From: Agrobacterium vitis
Lineage (GTDB): Bacteria; Pseudomonadota; Alphaproteobacteria; Rhizobiales; Rhizobiaceae
Length of the DNA stretch: 64,000 bases
Reading direction: 5' to 3'
NCBI RefSeq assembly: GCF_013426735.1
Contig: NZ_AP023275.1
Location: 186,001-250,000 of the forward strand
Shown: positions 17,144 to 27,221 of the stretch, piece after piece
Numbering within the stretch: the first letter of the stretch is position 1
Layout: the number at the start of each line of letters is the position of its first letter
Made by a program: the position numbers and the translations under genes
Notes under the pieces: generated by a model
Database searches by the model: none
The model's input: the letters and a program-made list of their open reading frames with translations, nothing else
Told to the model about the DNA's origin: nothing

Positions 17144-17455
17144 TCAGTTCAGATCGATGACTTCGCCGTTGATCTGGACATGTCCCGATGCGGCGAAATT
17201 GAACTTCGTGCCGACGATCGTGACATTGCCAGCCTTGTCCATCATCAGCTTGGATTCGCCACATTTGATGATGAATTCCTCGCCAGCGTTGATGGTCATG
17301 GTGTGACCGACGGTGGTGTTCTTGTAGAGACCGATCTGTTCGGTTCGGGCAATTCCAATGGTGTCGGAGCGAAATTTTTCGATCACCGTGTTGACGATGC
17401 CGCTGATCGGCAGAATTTTGCCCAACAGTCCGCCAAGGGTCGATCCCGTCGATGC
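17144..17455 (-). pseudogene. vgrG: C-terminal tail of a VgrG spike protein
   Basis: The frame is open from 17455 (just after TAG at 17456-17458) to the stop at 17144. It reads RTEQIGLYKNTTVGHTMTIN, GEEFIIKCGESKLMMDKAGN and GTKFNFAASGHVQINGEVIDL, which is the beta-helical C-terminus of VgrG. More than 500 residues are missing upstream, where the sequence changes abruptly at about 17456. The DUF2169 gene follows 10 bases downstream. Either the cluster was cut on acquisition or the tail serves as a recombination handle for swapping effectors onto a resident VgrG. Confidence 0.85.
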
Positions 17456-17527
17456 CTATGTCGTGTTGAGGCTTGACGTTCTCTATCGATGATGAGAACA
17501 TAAAGTGAACATTGATCGGAGACCACC

Positions 17528-17737
17528 ATGAACACAGCCGACATTGCAATTCAAAACGCCAGACAGGAAATATCCAAGATACGAGCTGCCCGTGAGGTCC
17601 ACATGGCTCAACGCTTGGAAATGCAACGCAAGGCAGAGGCCATGATACGTCGTCCTCCGACATATATGGTAAGGAAATACGGTGGCCAGCAACTCACTCT
17701 CAACATCGGGGCGGGCCATGCAAACAAAACCAATTGA
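17528..17737 (+). CDS. Small basic helical protein of unknown function
   Basis: 69 residues, ATG at 17528 with GGAG 7 bases upstream. It is strongly helical and rich in arginine, lysine and glutamine (NARQEISKIRAAREVHMAQRLEMQ). No family was recognised. It overlaps the next gene by 20 bases, and the pair is divergent from the type VI cluster. It is probably part of the transfer or backbone block leading to traG. Confidence 0.5.
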   Translation: MNTADIAIQNARQEISKIRAAREVHMAQRLEMQRKAEAMIRRPPTYMVRKYGGQQLTLNIGAGHANKTN

Positions 17738-17957
17738 ACCCCAGGTTCATGATGAGGCGGCTCACCTCATCGCTTGGCACGATGGAGACGCGACGGCCGC
17801 CATCCGGACTTTGCTCAAAGATTGTCGCCATCTTCATGAACAGTTGCGGCTGGCGGCGGTTGCAATGGGCTGCGGATATACACGAGGCTGGATGCCAACA
17901 GCCGAGCCGAAACACCTCGACGTCGAAGCGGCCTCGACTGGTTGCAAAGAAACGTAG
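17718..17957 (+). CDS. Small protein of unknown function
   Basis: 79 residues starting at ATG 17718 inside the end of the previous gene. It contains HDEAAHLIAWHDGDATAAIRTLLKDCRHLHEQLRLA followed by a cysteine-containing tail. The compact helical composition and the overlap with its neighbour support a real gene. No domain was recognised. It converges on the truncated traG/virD4 gene. Confidence 0.55.
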   Translation: MQTKPIEPQVHDEAAHLIAWHDGDATAAIRTLLKDCRHLHEQLRLAAVAMGCGYTRGWMPTAEPKHLDVEAASTGCKET

Positions 17958-18019
17958 CCGCGCCCAATGTGGACAAAACGGATAGGTATGGATCGCCCTG
18001 TTGACAGGAGCGTACCACG

Positions 18020-19942
18020 TCAGTCTTCATCCGACTTCGTCACTTTGGGTGCGGTAATGGCCGTTGTTGTCGTATGGGGGTGGTGGAACCTATTCTCTCC
18101 AACGCAGGCTTTCATGTCTTCACGTCGAAACCAGATGGCGCGCCCGCAGCGTAGCGGCGCATTGCCAGCAGTAAAGACGATTTGCTCGTCGCTGCGCATG
18201 CGCAGCAGCTCATGCGGCAGGATCAGTGGCCGGCGGCTGAGCTGTTTTGATCGCGACCGTGACGATCCCTTCATTCCGGAAGAGCGATTGGTTTGGTCGA
18301 CCTCAACCGTGGTGTCACCACAACGTTTCGAGATATAATCTGCGGTATCAGGATCGTTGATCGCCGCAAATGATATCCAGGATGCGGACTCGAACCATTT
18401 GGACGTCGCGTCCCGACCCCCATAAGCCTCGCGCATCTGGCCCAGCGACTGGAAGATCAGCGTCAGCGTGATGCCGTATTTGCGCCCGGCATCGCGTGCG
18501 GTTTCTAGGATACGCAGGTATCCGAGCCGGGCGACCTCATCGAGCAGGAAGAGCGTGCGTCCCTTCACATCACCGTTGCGATTGTAAATGGCGTTGAGCA
18601 GCGCGCCGATGACGACTCGTGCCAGGCCTGGATGGGCTTCCAGCACCTTCAAATCGAGTGCAATGAAGATATCCGTTCCACCGTTGGCTAGATCGTCGGT
18701 CGAAAAACTGTCACCAGATACGAGGCCAGCATAGTGCGGATAGGACAGCCAGTGTGTCTCCTTCACCGCGTTCGCGTAGACACCGGAAAACGTCTCCGGC
18801 GTCATGTTGACGAAGACAGCGACGTTCTCTTTCACGAAGTCGGATTCCGACTGTTCATAAATCTCGGTCAAACGTCCCCGCAGCTTGGGCTCCGGTTCGG
18901 AGAGATTGGCCCGGACACGGCGTAGTGTCTGGTTCTTCGCGTCGGTGTGGCCGGACAGACAAACGTCGGCGATGAGTGCGGTCAAAAGCTGCATGGCCGA
19001 GGCGCGAAAGAAGTCGTCGCGGACGGATGCGGTGCGCGCATTGTCGGTCATGATCCAGGTGGCCACGGCGACAATATCTTCTTCCTTCGTATTGCCGTGA
19101 CGGCCGATCCAGTCGAGCGCGTTGAAGCCCACTCCCTGAAGGGTGGGATCCAGCACAATCACCTTCCGGCCAGCCTTGCGCCTGTGATCAACGACCATCG
19201 GTGCAACCTCGCTTGACGGATCAAGCACAACCAGCCCGCCACCCCATTTGAGCGCTGTTGGGATCGTCACCGACGTCGTCTTGAAACCGCCGGAGCCTGC
19301 AAAAACGATGCCGTGCGAGGAGCCAAACGACCCATCGAAGCAGAGCAGCTGCGACTTGCCGCCCGCACCCCAGCTCTGTGGCTCATCGGCCCGAAAAGGC
19401 ATGGTGGCCACGCTGTCCTTGTCGACTCTATATCGCTCGCCAATAACGATGCCGCCGGGTTCGGGAAAGAGCTTTGCCGCCTCCTGCAACTTCATCCAGT
19501 CGGCTTCGCCATGCACCGCTCGCTTTCCGCCGATCCGCTTAGGTCCGGTTTGAGCAAAAGCGGCATTTCCCTTGATCGTAACGCGCAACGCAAACATTGC
19601 GCTGATGAAGGCGACGCCCGCACCGACCGCTGTCGCTGGATCGGCATAGGTGAGAACCGATTGCCCTGCCGGTACGCTGCTAGCGATGCCGGTCAGGCGG
19701 ATCGTCTCGCGTATCATCGCGATAACGATCGCCGCACTGTTTGCGGCAAGGACGCTCACACCCACCGTCTTGATGTCGGCTGATCCATTTGCCGCAAACA
19801 ATGCAATGGCACCAATTGCGGCGACGGCGATGTAGGGGAGGGCAAGGCCAGTTCGTCCTAGCATCAGCTTCGCCTGGGTCGAGGAGCCGAACTCCGCCAG
19901 CCGATGTTCCATTCCGGATGTCATTACCAACGCGGCAAGCAT
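18020..19942 (-). CDS. traG: VirD4/TraG-type conjugative coupling protein, 5' end removed by IS30
   Basis: At least 640 residues of a type IV coupling protein: two hydrophobic segments near the N-terminus, a P-loop variant FAGSGGFKTTSV (about 216-227), ALKWGGGLVVLDPSSE, Walker B RTLFLLDEVARLGYL and LIFQSLGQMREAYG. The family couples relaxosome DNA to a type IV secretion channel. The homologous frame continues upstream of the ATG as LFVLLAAI and then meets the IS30 end at about 19969, so the natural start and promoter are gone. The first internal ATG (19942) could still be translated. No mating-pair genes are nearby, so conjugation from this site is unlikely. Confidence 0.9.
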   Translation of the reverse strand: MLAALVMTSGMEHRLAEFGSSTQAKLMLGRTGLALPYIAVAAIGAIALFAANGSADIKTVGVSVLAANSAAIVIAMIRETIRLTGIASSVPAGQSVLTYADPATAVGAGVAFISAMFALRVTIKGNAAFAQTGPKRIGGKRAVHGEADWMKLQEAAKLFPEPGGIVIGERYRVDKDSVATMPFRADEPQSWGAGGKSQLLCFDGSFGSSHGIVFAGSGGFKTTSVTIPTALKWGGGLVVLDPSSEVAPMVVDHRRKAGRKVIVLDPTLQGVGFNALDWIGRHGNTKEEDIVAVATWIMTDNARTASVRDDFFRASAMQLLTALIADVCLSGHTDAKNQTLRRVRANLSEPEPKLRGRLTEIYEQSESDFVKENVAVFVNMTPETFSGVYANAVKETHWLSYPHYAGLVSGDSFSTDDLANGGTDIFIALDLKVLEAHPGLARVVIGALLNAIYNRNGDVKGRTLFLLDEVARLGYLRILETARDAGRKYGITLTLIFQSLGQMREAYGGRDATSKWFESASWISFAAINDPDTADYISKRCGDTTVEVDQTNRSSGMKGSSRSRSKQLSRRPLILPHELLRMRSDEQIVFTAGNAPLRCGRAIWFRREDMKACVGENRFHHPHTTTTAITAPKVTKSDED

Positions 19943-19968
19943 GATTGCCGCCAGCAGAACGAACAGGT

Positions 19969-21081
19969 GGGTTCAAGGATGAAGTGCGACTTGCAATAGA
20001 TAACAAAGGTTTATCGTTTGCAAGGAAAGCGCAATGAAACGCACCTACTCCCATATCGACTTGGACGAACGTCGCAAGATCGCTCGCTGGCGTATGGCGG
20101 GCCAGAGTATTGAGATGATCGCCGAGACACTCGGTCGTCATCGCTCGACGATCTTTCGTGAAATCAAGCGGAATACGTTCATCGATGAGGTGGTCCCGGA
20201 CCTGAATGGCTATTACTGTGTCACGGCGCATGACATGGCTTGCGAACGGCGCGCCAAGCTGCGGAAGCTGGCGCGCTTTGCGAATGTGAGGCAGTCCGTG
20301 ATCGACCGGATCATGCATGGTTGGTCGCCCCAGCAGATCGCCGGTCGCATGCGGCTGGAACAGCATCCGATCTTTGTCAGCCACGAGACAATTTACAAGT
20401 TCGCATACTCGGCCGACGGTCATGCCATCAAGCTGTGGCGTCACCTGCCGGAGCATCGAGCTAAGCGACGACCACGACATGCAAGACGCAAGCATGGTCA
20501 ACGCTTTAGTCCGGAACTCAACATTCTGCATCGTCCGGATGTCGTTGCTGAACGCAAGCAGTTCGGGCATTGGGAATGCGATCTGATTCAGTTCCGGAAG
20601 AAGTTCGGCAAGGCCAACATGACATCGCTCGTTGAGCGGGTGAGCCGCTTTACGATCTTGTTGCGCAACAATGATCGCCAGTCCCGCCCGGTCATGGATG
20701 GCATCATCCAGGCGCTGAGGAGCCTCCCTCACCTCGCCCGCCGATCAATGACATTCGACCGAGGCACAGAATTCACTGATTGGCCGTACCTTCAGGCTGG
20801 TATAGGCACGCAAACATGGTTTTGTGACCCTCAGTCGCCCTGGCAGAAAGGAACGGTCGAAAATACAAACAGGCGAGCGCGAAAATGGCTTTCCAGGGAC
20901 GTCGATCCCTTGTCTGTAGCCGACACCGATCTGATTGAGATCTGCAATCGGCTCAATCAGACACCGCGTAAATGCCTCGGCTACCGAACGCCGGCTGAGG
21001 TCTTCCGCAAGAAACTGCTCGCGCAGATGCGACATGCCAGCTAGCTTGAAAGCCACGCAGGTCGCGCTTCAGCGTGAACCC
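19969..21081 (+). mobile_element. IS30-family insertion sequence
   Basis: Imperfect terminal inverted repeats were found by eye: GGGTTCAAGGATGAAGTGCG at the left and, on the opposite strand at the right, GGGTTCACGCTGAAGCGCGA. They share GGGTTCA and TGAAG.GCGAC and bracket one transposase gene. The total is about 1.11 kb. No target duplication was obvious. It interrupts the start of the traG/virD4 gene. Confidence 0.8.
20034..21044 (+). CDS. IS30-family transposase
   Basis: 336 residues. An N-terminal helix-turn-helix (LDERRKIARWRMAGQSIEMIAETLGRHRSTIFREIKRN) is followed by a DDE catalytic core: HWECDLIQF (D), MTFDRGTEFTDW (D) and WQKGTVENTNRRARKW (E). The length is normal for the family and there are no visible breaks, so the element may be active. 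Confidence 0.95.
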   Translation: MKRTYSHIDLDERRKIARWRMAGQSIEMIAETLGRHRSTIFREIKRNTFIDEVVPDLNGYYCVTAHDMACERRAKLRKLARFANVRQSVIDRIMHGWSPQQIAGRMRLEQHPIFVSHETIYKFAYSADGHAIKLWRHLPEHRAKRRPRHARRKHGQRFSPELNILHRPDVVAERKQFGHWECDLIQFRKKFGKANMTSLVERVSRFTILLRNNDRQSRPVMDGIIQALRSLPHLARRSMTFDRGTEFTDWPYLQAGIGTQTWFCDPQSPWQKGTVENTNRRARKWLSRDVDPLSVADTDLIEICNRLNQTPRKCLGYRTPAEVFRKKLLAQMRHAS

Positions 21082-21763
<682 letters not shown>

Positions 21764-23962
21764 ATGGGGGCAGGAATGGACAAAGAAGATAAGCGCTCTG
21801 GCCTGGAAGAACAAATTGCGCGTTCAAATCTGAGGCATGGACATCAAAGCACACGTATTGTGGTATTTCTCGGCTGGATCGAGCAGTTCATCGTTAGAAT
21901 AGTCTCGTCTGTCTACCGATATGTTGCAACGAGACTGGCAATGTTTGCTCTTGCGGCAGTCTATCTGGTGATCCTTATTGCTGCACCCGGTCAACTGACA
22001 CACATCGTTGCGAATTTCTCGACCGAGGCAACATTCGTCCAATGGGCTGGCTTCATTTTGCCGCCTGCCCTGGCAGCGGCCGGCCTTCTCGCACTCTCGT
22101 CATCCCGCCATTCGTTGTCCTGGATCGACGTCCTCGTTTCCTGCGTCCCCTCATTTTCGCTGAGCGCCATGTCAGCGTTATGGGCCCCTCGTCTGCTATG
22201 GGTTGCGCTACTGGGTGTTCCCTTAGCTGCCCTGGCAGCAACCACTATTCGTCGGGTGACGATGAGAAAGTCCGGTCATGCGGTGACGATCACCGTCAGA
22301 CTGACGCTGGTCTGTTTTGCTCTAACATTGATCGTGACGCTTCTCTCTCCGATCGGCTTTCCGGTCGCAATTGGCCCGATGACCGTCATAACGCTCGGAC
22401 TTTCGTTCATTGGGTTGCTGCTCAGCATTGGCGCCTTAAGGCCGGGTCTTACCGGAGGCTATCTGGCGATCTGCCTCATCGCTGCGATCTGCGGGGCTGG
22501 AAGCAGGCCTGTTCCACTGCTCGAACCACCCGCCGTTCCTTTTCGCGACGCTCCAACAGCCCAGACTGCATTTGAGGCATGGCTTAAGTCGCGTCCCGAT
22601 CTCGACGTATACCGGAAAACTGGCAGGCCCTATCCGGTGATCATCGCTTCCGCGGAAGGTGGCGGGATCTACGCCGCTGCCCATGGCTTCCTCGCACTTA
22701 GCGCGATGCAAGCGATCTGCCCCAGCTTCCCCAATCATCTATTTGCGACCGTGGGAGTGTCCGGCGGATCAATCGGCACACTTCTCTATTCGGCCACGAG
22801 CGCCGCACGTGCCAAGCCTGGCCCATTGGTTCCTTGTCGACAACCAGACCCGTCCGATGCGCCGGTCGACACCAAGCCGCTCACGACCGACTTGATTTCT
22901 CCGCCTCTCGCCAATCTTCTATTTGCCCAGGTGGCCGACTTTTTGATCCCGTTCGTCAACATTTTCCCCGATAGCGGAGAAATACTTGCCGAGGCGATCG
23001 CAAATATGGCCTCAGATAACCCGCACATGAGGGAGCCACTCAGGGCCAGCTGGCAGGCGAACGGATCACGCCCAGCAACATTGTTCGTGACCACAGATAC
23101 CAGCGAGGGGAACCGTGTCATCATTTCTCCGCTCGACGGTGCCGGGGCAATCGGCGCTGCGAGCTTTCCCTCAGGCTCGATCACATCGACGCGTGACATT
23201 GCGTTAAACCAAGCTGCCTTTATCAGCGCCCGGTTTCCCTGGCTTACGGCGACTGCGCGCTTGCGCGTCTCTGATGACTCTTACCGCATTCTTGCGGATG
23301 GGGGTTACTATGAGAATTCGGGTGCCGATACAGCCATGGACCTTATCGCGCAGATTCGTGAACTCGGACGCCTCCATGCACAGTGTGCTCGCGGCAAGCC
23401 AGTGTTGGGCGACCTCGGTAGTTGCTCCTGCCCGGTTCGCATTGAGAGGTCTTACACAAAGACGGCCAACTGGTCCGGATGCGGCACTCCTGTTTTTCTT
23501 GCCTACATGCCCATGAGCGAGGCGGTCGATGGACTGCCTGGTTACACCTACAAAGCGACGCCGAACCCGTCGCAGTCTTGGTTGGGCGATCCGTTGACCA
23601 CGATGCTTCAAGCGAGAAGTGCCCGAGGCCTTCTCGCGATTGATCGTGCGCGCGCAGCTTTTGCTCCGCCACAGGATCGTGAAATGGCCCAAGGTACCGA
23701 TGTTGATAATGGCTTCTTCCCGCACGTCCTTCCTATCGGAGATCTGCGGCTTCCACTCGGTTGGATGCTGTCTTCAGCCAGCGTTGCTGACGTGCTTGCG
23801 GTCTCCGCAAACACGCAAGCGTGTGGAAAGGAGCATGATTTGAACGACAGTATCGCGACGTGGGCTGCCGAAAATGGATGTCAGATGAAGATGCTCGCCA
23901 CTTTGTTCAATCCTGAAGGCAAACTAGGTGCGATCGAGATGAAGCAATATGGGCGGGATTGA
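21764..23962 (+). CDS. Membrane-anchored patatin-like phospholipase
   Basis: 732 residues from ATG 21764 (ATG 21776, better placed after GGGGGCAGG, is the alternative). Residues 50-260 hold about seven hydrophobic segments. The C-terminal half is patatin-like: oxyanion loop SAEGGGIYAA (near 300), nucleophile elbow GVSGGSIG (G-x-S-x-G, near 333) and the dyad aspartate ILADGGYYENSG (near 510). It probably hydrolyses membrane lipid from inside the cell. Patatin-like proteins appear both in lipid metabolism and as effectors in bacterial anti-phage systems. No partner gene is adjacent, so the role is open. Confidence 0.8.
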   Translation: MGAGMDKEDKRSGLEEQIARSNLRHGHQSTRIVVFLGWIEQFIVRIVSSVYRYVATRLAMFALAAVYLVILIAAPGQLTHIVANFSTEATFVQWAGFILPPALAAAGLLALSSSRHSLSWIDVLVSCVPSFSLSAMSALWAPRLLWVALLGVPLAALAATTIRRVTMRKSGHAVTITVRLTLVCFALTLIVTLLSPIGFPVAIGPMTVITLGLSFIGLLLSIGALRPGLTGGYLAICLIAAICGAGSRPVPLLEPPAVPFRDAPTAQTAFEAWLKSRPDLDVYRKTGRPYPVIIASAEGGGIYAAAHGFLALSAMQAICPSFPNHLFATVGVSGGSIGTLLYSATSAARAKPGPLVPCRQPDPSDAPVDTKPLTTDLISPPLANLLFAQVADFLIPFVNIFPDSGEILAEAIANMASDNPHMREPLRASWQANGSRPATLFVTTDTSEGNRVIISPLDGAGAIGAASFPSGSITSTRDIALNQAAFISARFPWLTATARLRVSDDSYRILADGGYYENSGADTAMDLIAQIRELGRLHAQCARGKPVLGDLGSCSCPVRIERSYTKTANWSGCGTPVFLAYMPMSEAVDGLPGYTYKATPNPSQSWLGDPLTTMLQARSARGLLAIDRARAAFAPPQDREMAQGTDVDNGFFPHVLPIGDLRLPLGWMLSSASVADVLAVSANTQACGKEHDLNDSIATWAAENGCQMKMLATLFNPEGKLGAIEMKQYGRD

Positions 23963-24181
23963 AATGACGTGCTGATGGTGACGCAGGGGAAGGAGAAAAA
24001 GAGGAACGGGTGGCCGCACCGCGTCGACAGCATCAAGGGAGGCTTCGCCCGGCCTTGCCGGCCCTTGACCCAGTCGACCGCGATGTCGGCGGCTCTAGAA
24101 GGGTGATGCAGGACTGAAGAAGATGGTCAGGTAGGATGGACCGTCCGCACTTCGTTCCTTTGAACCCCAAAGGAGCTACCG

Positions 24182-24250
24182 ATGGATAACCCAGCCTCCA
24201 TCCGCAAAATTTTCGAGGGCGTCGCGGTCCGCGCCCAAATGTTTCGCCTG
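24182..24250 (+). pseudogene. N-terminal fragment of a DUF1419 gene
   Basis: ATG 24182 follows CCAAAGGAG. The first 23 codons (NPASIRKIFEGVAVRAQMF) match the start of the intact DUF1419 protein at 60320 (SPAIRKVFEGVASRHEMY). After that the similarity stops. The 150 bases upstream also echo the 60190-60319 leader (CCGGCCCTTGACCC and the ribosome-binding region). It is a second, deleted copy of the same plasmid-core locus. Confidence 0.65.
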
Positions 24251-24370
24251 GGCTCATCCAGTGGCGCGGAATATCGGGCGCCAACATCCAGATCTTCCAT
24301 GATTCCAGAAATGCTGGGTCCCTTAGCCCAGACCGCTGCCACCCTTGATTTCTCCGTTACGGCAGCACGG

Positions 24371-24521
24371 TCATGTTACAGCTTTCTTGCGTCGAGCGAC
24401 GGTACGCTTACGTTCCGCAGCAATGCGGATGAGCTTGAACGACCATTTCTCCGCTTTCTCCGGTAGGGCAGCGGCGCGTCGCTCCATTTCGGCATAAAAT
24501 TCGCCATCGGTTACATGCATA
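24371..24521 (-). pseudogene. Gene tail cut by IS6
   Basis: About 50 codons (HVTDGEFYAEMERRAAALPE ... RTVARRKKAVT) end at 24371 and run straight into the IS6 inverted repeat at 24522. The coding character is good but no family was recognised. ATG 24520 lies at the junction, so a short peptide is still possible. Confidence 0.4.
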
Positions 24522-25339
24522 GGCATCGTAAAGTTAACGTGCCAATTCCAAGGAAGCGCGATATTTGCTCCGATCAGACAGCTTGAAGGCGAGCGACGTC
24601 TCGCCAAATATCCAAGGCTGCTGTTCGCAGTTCGCGATGATGGTTGGATGGAAGATCGTGGCGGGGAAGGTTGAAGAGGTTTGCGATCGAGTCGTGGATG
24701 GACGCGAAACGCTGAAGATGTCGCGCCGACTTGAAGCGCTTCATGATCCTCTCCCTTCGTCGGACGGGCTGATGGGAGTTCTCCGCTCGATTGTTCAGTC
24801 CCTTATGAGAACGGTGTTCGATGCCGGGCATGATCTCCCATTTTGCCGCGCCATAGGAGCGTAGCTTGTCAGTGATCATTACACGCGGCGCGCGGCCTTG
24901 CGCTTTGAGGAGCTTGCGCATCAAACGCTTTGCCGCCTTGGCGTTGCGACGGCTTTGCACCAGCACGTCGAGGACAAAGCCGTCCTGGTCAACGGCGCGC
25001 CAAAGCCAGTGCTTCTTTCCACCGATGGTGATACCTACCTCATCAAGGTGCCATTTGTCCCCGAGCTTGCCCGCAGATCGCTTGCGGATGTCCTTGGCGA
25101 AGTGTCTGCCGAACTTCTCAGCCCAAAGTCGAACGGTCTGATGAGAGACGATGATGCCACGCGCTGCTAGCAGATCCTCAACCATCCGCAGGCTGAGCGG
25201 AAACCGGAAATACAGCCAAACGGCATGGGCGATAACTTCCGCTGGAAATCGATGCCGACGATAAAGAGGATCACGGGTAAATCTGGTCATCCAGCCAGAT
25301 CCCAAATTTTGCTCGATGTTCGGTTAACGTTACGATGCC
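24522..25339 (-). mobile_element. IS6-family insertion sequence, copy A
   Basis: The left end GGCATCGTAAAGTTAACGT (24522-24540) and the right end (25321-25339) are inverted repeats matching at 17 of 19 positions. The total is 818 bp, the same as copy B at 43388-44205. The 8-bp flanks (CATGCATA and CTCTGGAA) do not match, so there is no surviving target duplication. Confidence 0.85.
24574..25305 (-). CDS. IS6-family transposase (copy A)
   Basis: 243 residues with the IS6 DDE core: DKWHLDEVGITIGG (D), PRVMITDKLRSYGAA (D) and NNRAENSHQPVRRRER (E), and the N-terminal HAVWLYFRFPLSLRMVEDLLA. Complete. It differs at roughly 30 positions from copy B (hand count), so the two did not arise from one recent transposition. 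Confidence 0.95.
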   Translation of the reverse strand: MGSGWMTRFTRDPLYRRHRFPAEVIAHAVWLYFRFPLSLRMVEDLLAARGIIVSHQTVRLWAEKFGRHFAKDIRKRSAGKLGDKWHLDEVGITIGGKKHWLWRAVDQDGFVLDVLVQSRRNAKAAKRLMRKLLKAQGRAPRVMITDKLRSYGAAKWEIMPGIEHRSHKGLNNRAENSHQPVRRRERIMKRFKSARHLQRFASIHDSIANLFNLPRHDLPSNHHRELRTAALDIWRDVARLQAV

Positions 25340-25631
25340 CTCTGGAATTCCCTCGCCATTTGAAATCTTTGCAACATGTATAACCGCCTCATGCGCAAGA
25401 GGGTATTTTAGCCTGTTTTGACGCGTTGTCGGGTGCTGACATGTATCCGGCCTCTGATGCGGCGATCAACATGCCGCGGGCCCGTATGGTGTTCGCAGAT
25501 CGGGTCCACATCAGAGCCGCGTGCTCAAAGGCACTCTGTTGCAAGCTGGTTGTCCCGATCCCGTCTCACGACCGTTGCGCCAAACGACTCCTTGCCCTCT
25601 TTTGCTCCGACGCCCTCGCGACCGAAGACGC
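25340..25631 (-). other. Non-coding 3' flank of the IS110/IS1111 element
   Basis: Nearly 300 bases between the IS6 end and the IS110-type transposase stop codon hold no credible gene. IS1111-group elements have a long non-coding segment on the 3' side of the transposase, which encodes the guide (bridge) RNA. This stretch is in that position, although no RNA fold was computed. Confidence 0.35.
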
Positions 25632-26660
25632 TTACGCGGCTGCGGCCGGAGACTGGTAGACGCCGCCTCGAACCATCAAAGCCCAGACGATCCGCGCCAT
25701 TTTGTTTGCCAGTGCGACCCGCACCAGCAGTGGCGGCTTGCGCGTCAGCATTGCGCCCAACCAAGTGCCGGGTCGCGCTTCGGCATGGACGCGCCGCTTT
25801 ATGATGACACTATTGGCCCCGATGATCAGCAGGCGTCGTAGAGAGCGCTCGCCCATCTTCGTCGTTGACCCGAGCCGTTGCTTGCCGCCGGTGGAATGCT
25901 GCCGGGGTGTCAGGCCAAGCCAGGCTGCAAAGTCGCGTGCTTTACGGAAAGTCTGCGGCGGCGGAGCCAGGACTGCGATCGCCGTGGCAATCAGTGGGCC
26001 GATGCCCGGAACCGTCATCAGGCGCCGCGCCACTTCATTCTCCCTGGCTGTGTGTGCGATCTCGGCATCAAGTTTACCGATCTCCGCCTCAAGGTTCGTG
26101 AGCACCGTGACCAATACACCCAGCGTGGTGATCGCATCCGCTGGCAGGTCGCTTTCCGGACTTTCTATGATTGCAACCAGCCGCGATACGTTGGCTGCAC
26201 CTTGCGGTACGATTTGTCCGAATTCTGCCAGATGGCCGCGCAAGGCATTGATGATTTGCGTTCGCTGCCGGATCAGAAGTTCGCGCACGCGGAAGCGCAT
26301 TGCTGCGCCTTGCGTTTCCTCGCTTTTTACCGGAACAAAGCGCATCGTCGGGCGTGTCACTGCTTCGCAGATCGCCTCAGCATCCGCAGCATCGTTCTTC
26401 TGACGCTTCACGAAGGGCTTGACGTAGGCCGGCGAGATCAACCGTACCTCATGACCCAGGCGGCCAATCTCACGACCCCAGAAATGGGCCCCGCCACAGG
26501 CCTCCATCGCAACAATACACCGAGGCAACTGGCTGAAGAACGAAAGCACATGATCTCGGCGCAGCTTCCTACGCAACACAGCGCGGCCTGTCTCGTCAGC
26601 CCCGTGCACCTGAAACACATTCTTCGCCAGATCCAGCCCGACTGTGACAATCTTCGACAT
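25632..26660 (-). CDS. IS110-family (IS1111-group) transposase
   Basis: 342 residues from [20 protein letters not shown] (26660). The N-terminal DEDD RuvC-like core shows [27 protein letters not shown] and [14 protein letters not shown]. The C-terminal transposase_20 part has [16 protein letters not shown] and [17 protein letters not shown], with the conserved serine region near [14 protein letters not shown]. The frame is intact. It appears inserted beside or into an IS3-type remnant. Confidence 0.95.
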   Translation of the reverse strand: MSKIVTVGLDLAKNVFQVHGADETGRAVLRRKLRRDHVLSFFSQLPRCIVAMEACGGAHFWGREIGRLGHEVRLISPAYVKPFVKRQKNDAADAEAICEAVTRPTMRFVPVKSEETQGAAMRFRVRELLIRQRTQIINALRGHLAEFGQIVPQGAANVSRLVAIIESPESDLPADAITTLGVLVTVLTNLEAEIGKLDAEIAHTARENEVARRLMTVPGIGPLIATAIAVLAPPPQTFRKARDFAAWLGLTPRQHSTGGKQRLGSTTKMGERSLRRLLIIGANSVIIKRRVHAEARPGTWLGAMLTRKPPLLVRVALANKMARIVWALMVRGGVYQSPAAAA

Positions 26661-26739
26661 AACCGCTCTCCTGTGTGGACCCATGGAGACCCACCTTCGC
26701 ACATTGAGGTCGTCGGAGGGCGGTTACATCATCAGAGCC

Positions 26740-27012
26740 AGTGAGACCTATCGACGAGCGCTCGATGCGGCAGGCCTACAGGGATCCATGAGCGCCGTTG
26801 GCAACCCTTATCACAATGCGCAGGCCGAGAGCTTCATGAAGACTCTGAAAGTCGAGGACATCTATCCGGCCGGGTATGAAACCTTCGCAGACGTCGCCGA
26901 GCGATTGCCCAGGTTCATCGAAGAAGTCTACAATGCCAAGCGGCTGCACTCAGCCATTGGCTACCGATCGCCAGAAGAATTTGAAACCCAACTCGCCCAG
27001 CAGGCGGCTTAG
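26740..27012 (+). pseudogene. C-terminal end of an IS3-family transposase OrfB
   Basis: [40 protein letters not shown] and [20 protein letters not shown] are the last 90 residues of an IS3-type integrase-core transposase, including the catalytic glutamate in the AESFMKTLK helix. Everything upstream is replaced by the IS110 element. An IS3-like end lies near 27013-27060. Confidence 0.85.
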
Positions 27013-27221
27013 TTTGAAGCGCCCCGTTGGTCCAGCCCGAGGGGTTCACTCCACCGCCGGGTCACTTCTCAGTGGAAATCAACAAGATGGCGTTACTCAC
27101 GCTCGACAGCGCTATAAACTGGCTCCTAGAGCAGGAACAGCTGGAAGAAACTCGCCGCCAGGCTCGGCCGCGTCGAGCGATCCAACTGGATTAAAAGATA
27201 TAGCGAAGAGCGAGTTGCGAC

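Noticed and set aside
27087..27194. 35-codon open frame before the protease-like gene
   Set aside because: Weak ribosome binding site, no recognised similarity, and position within IS3 end debris.
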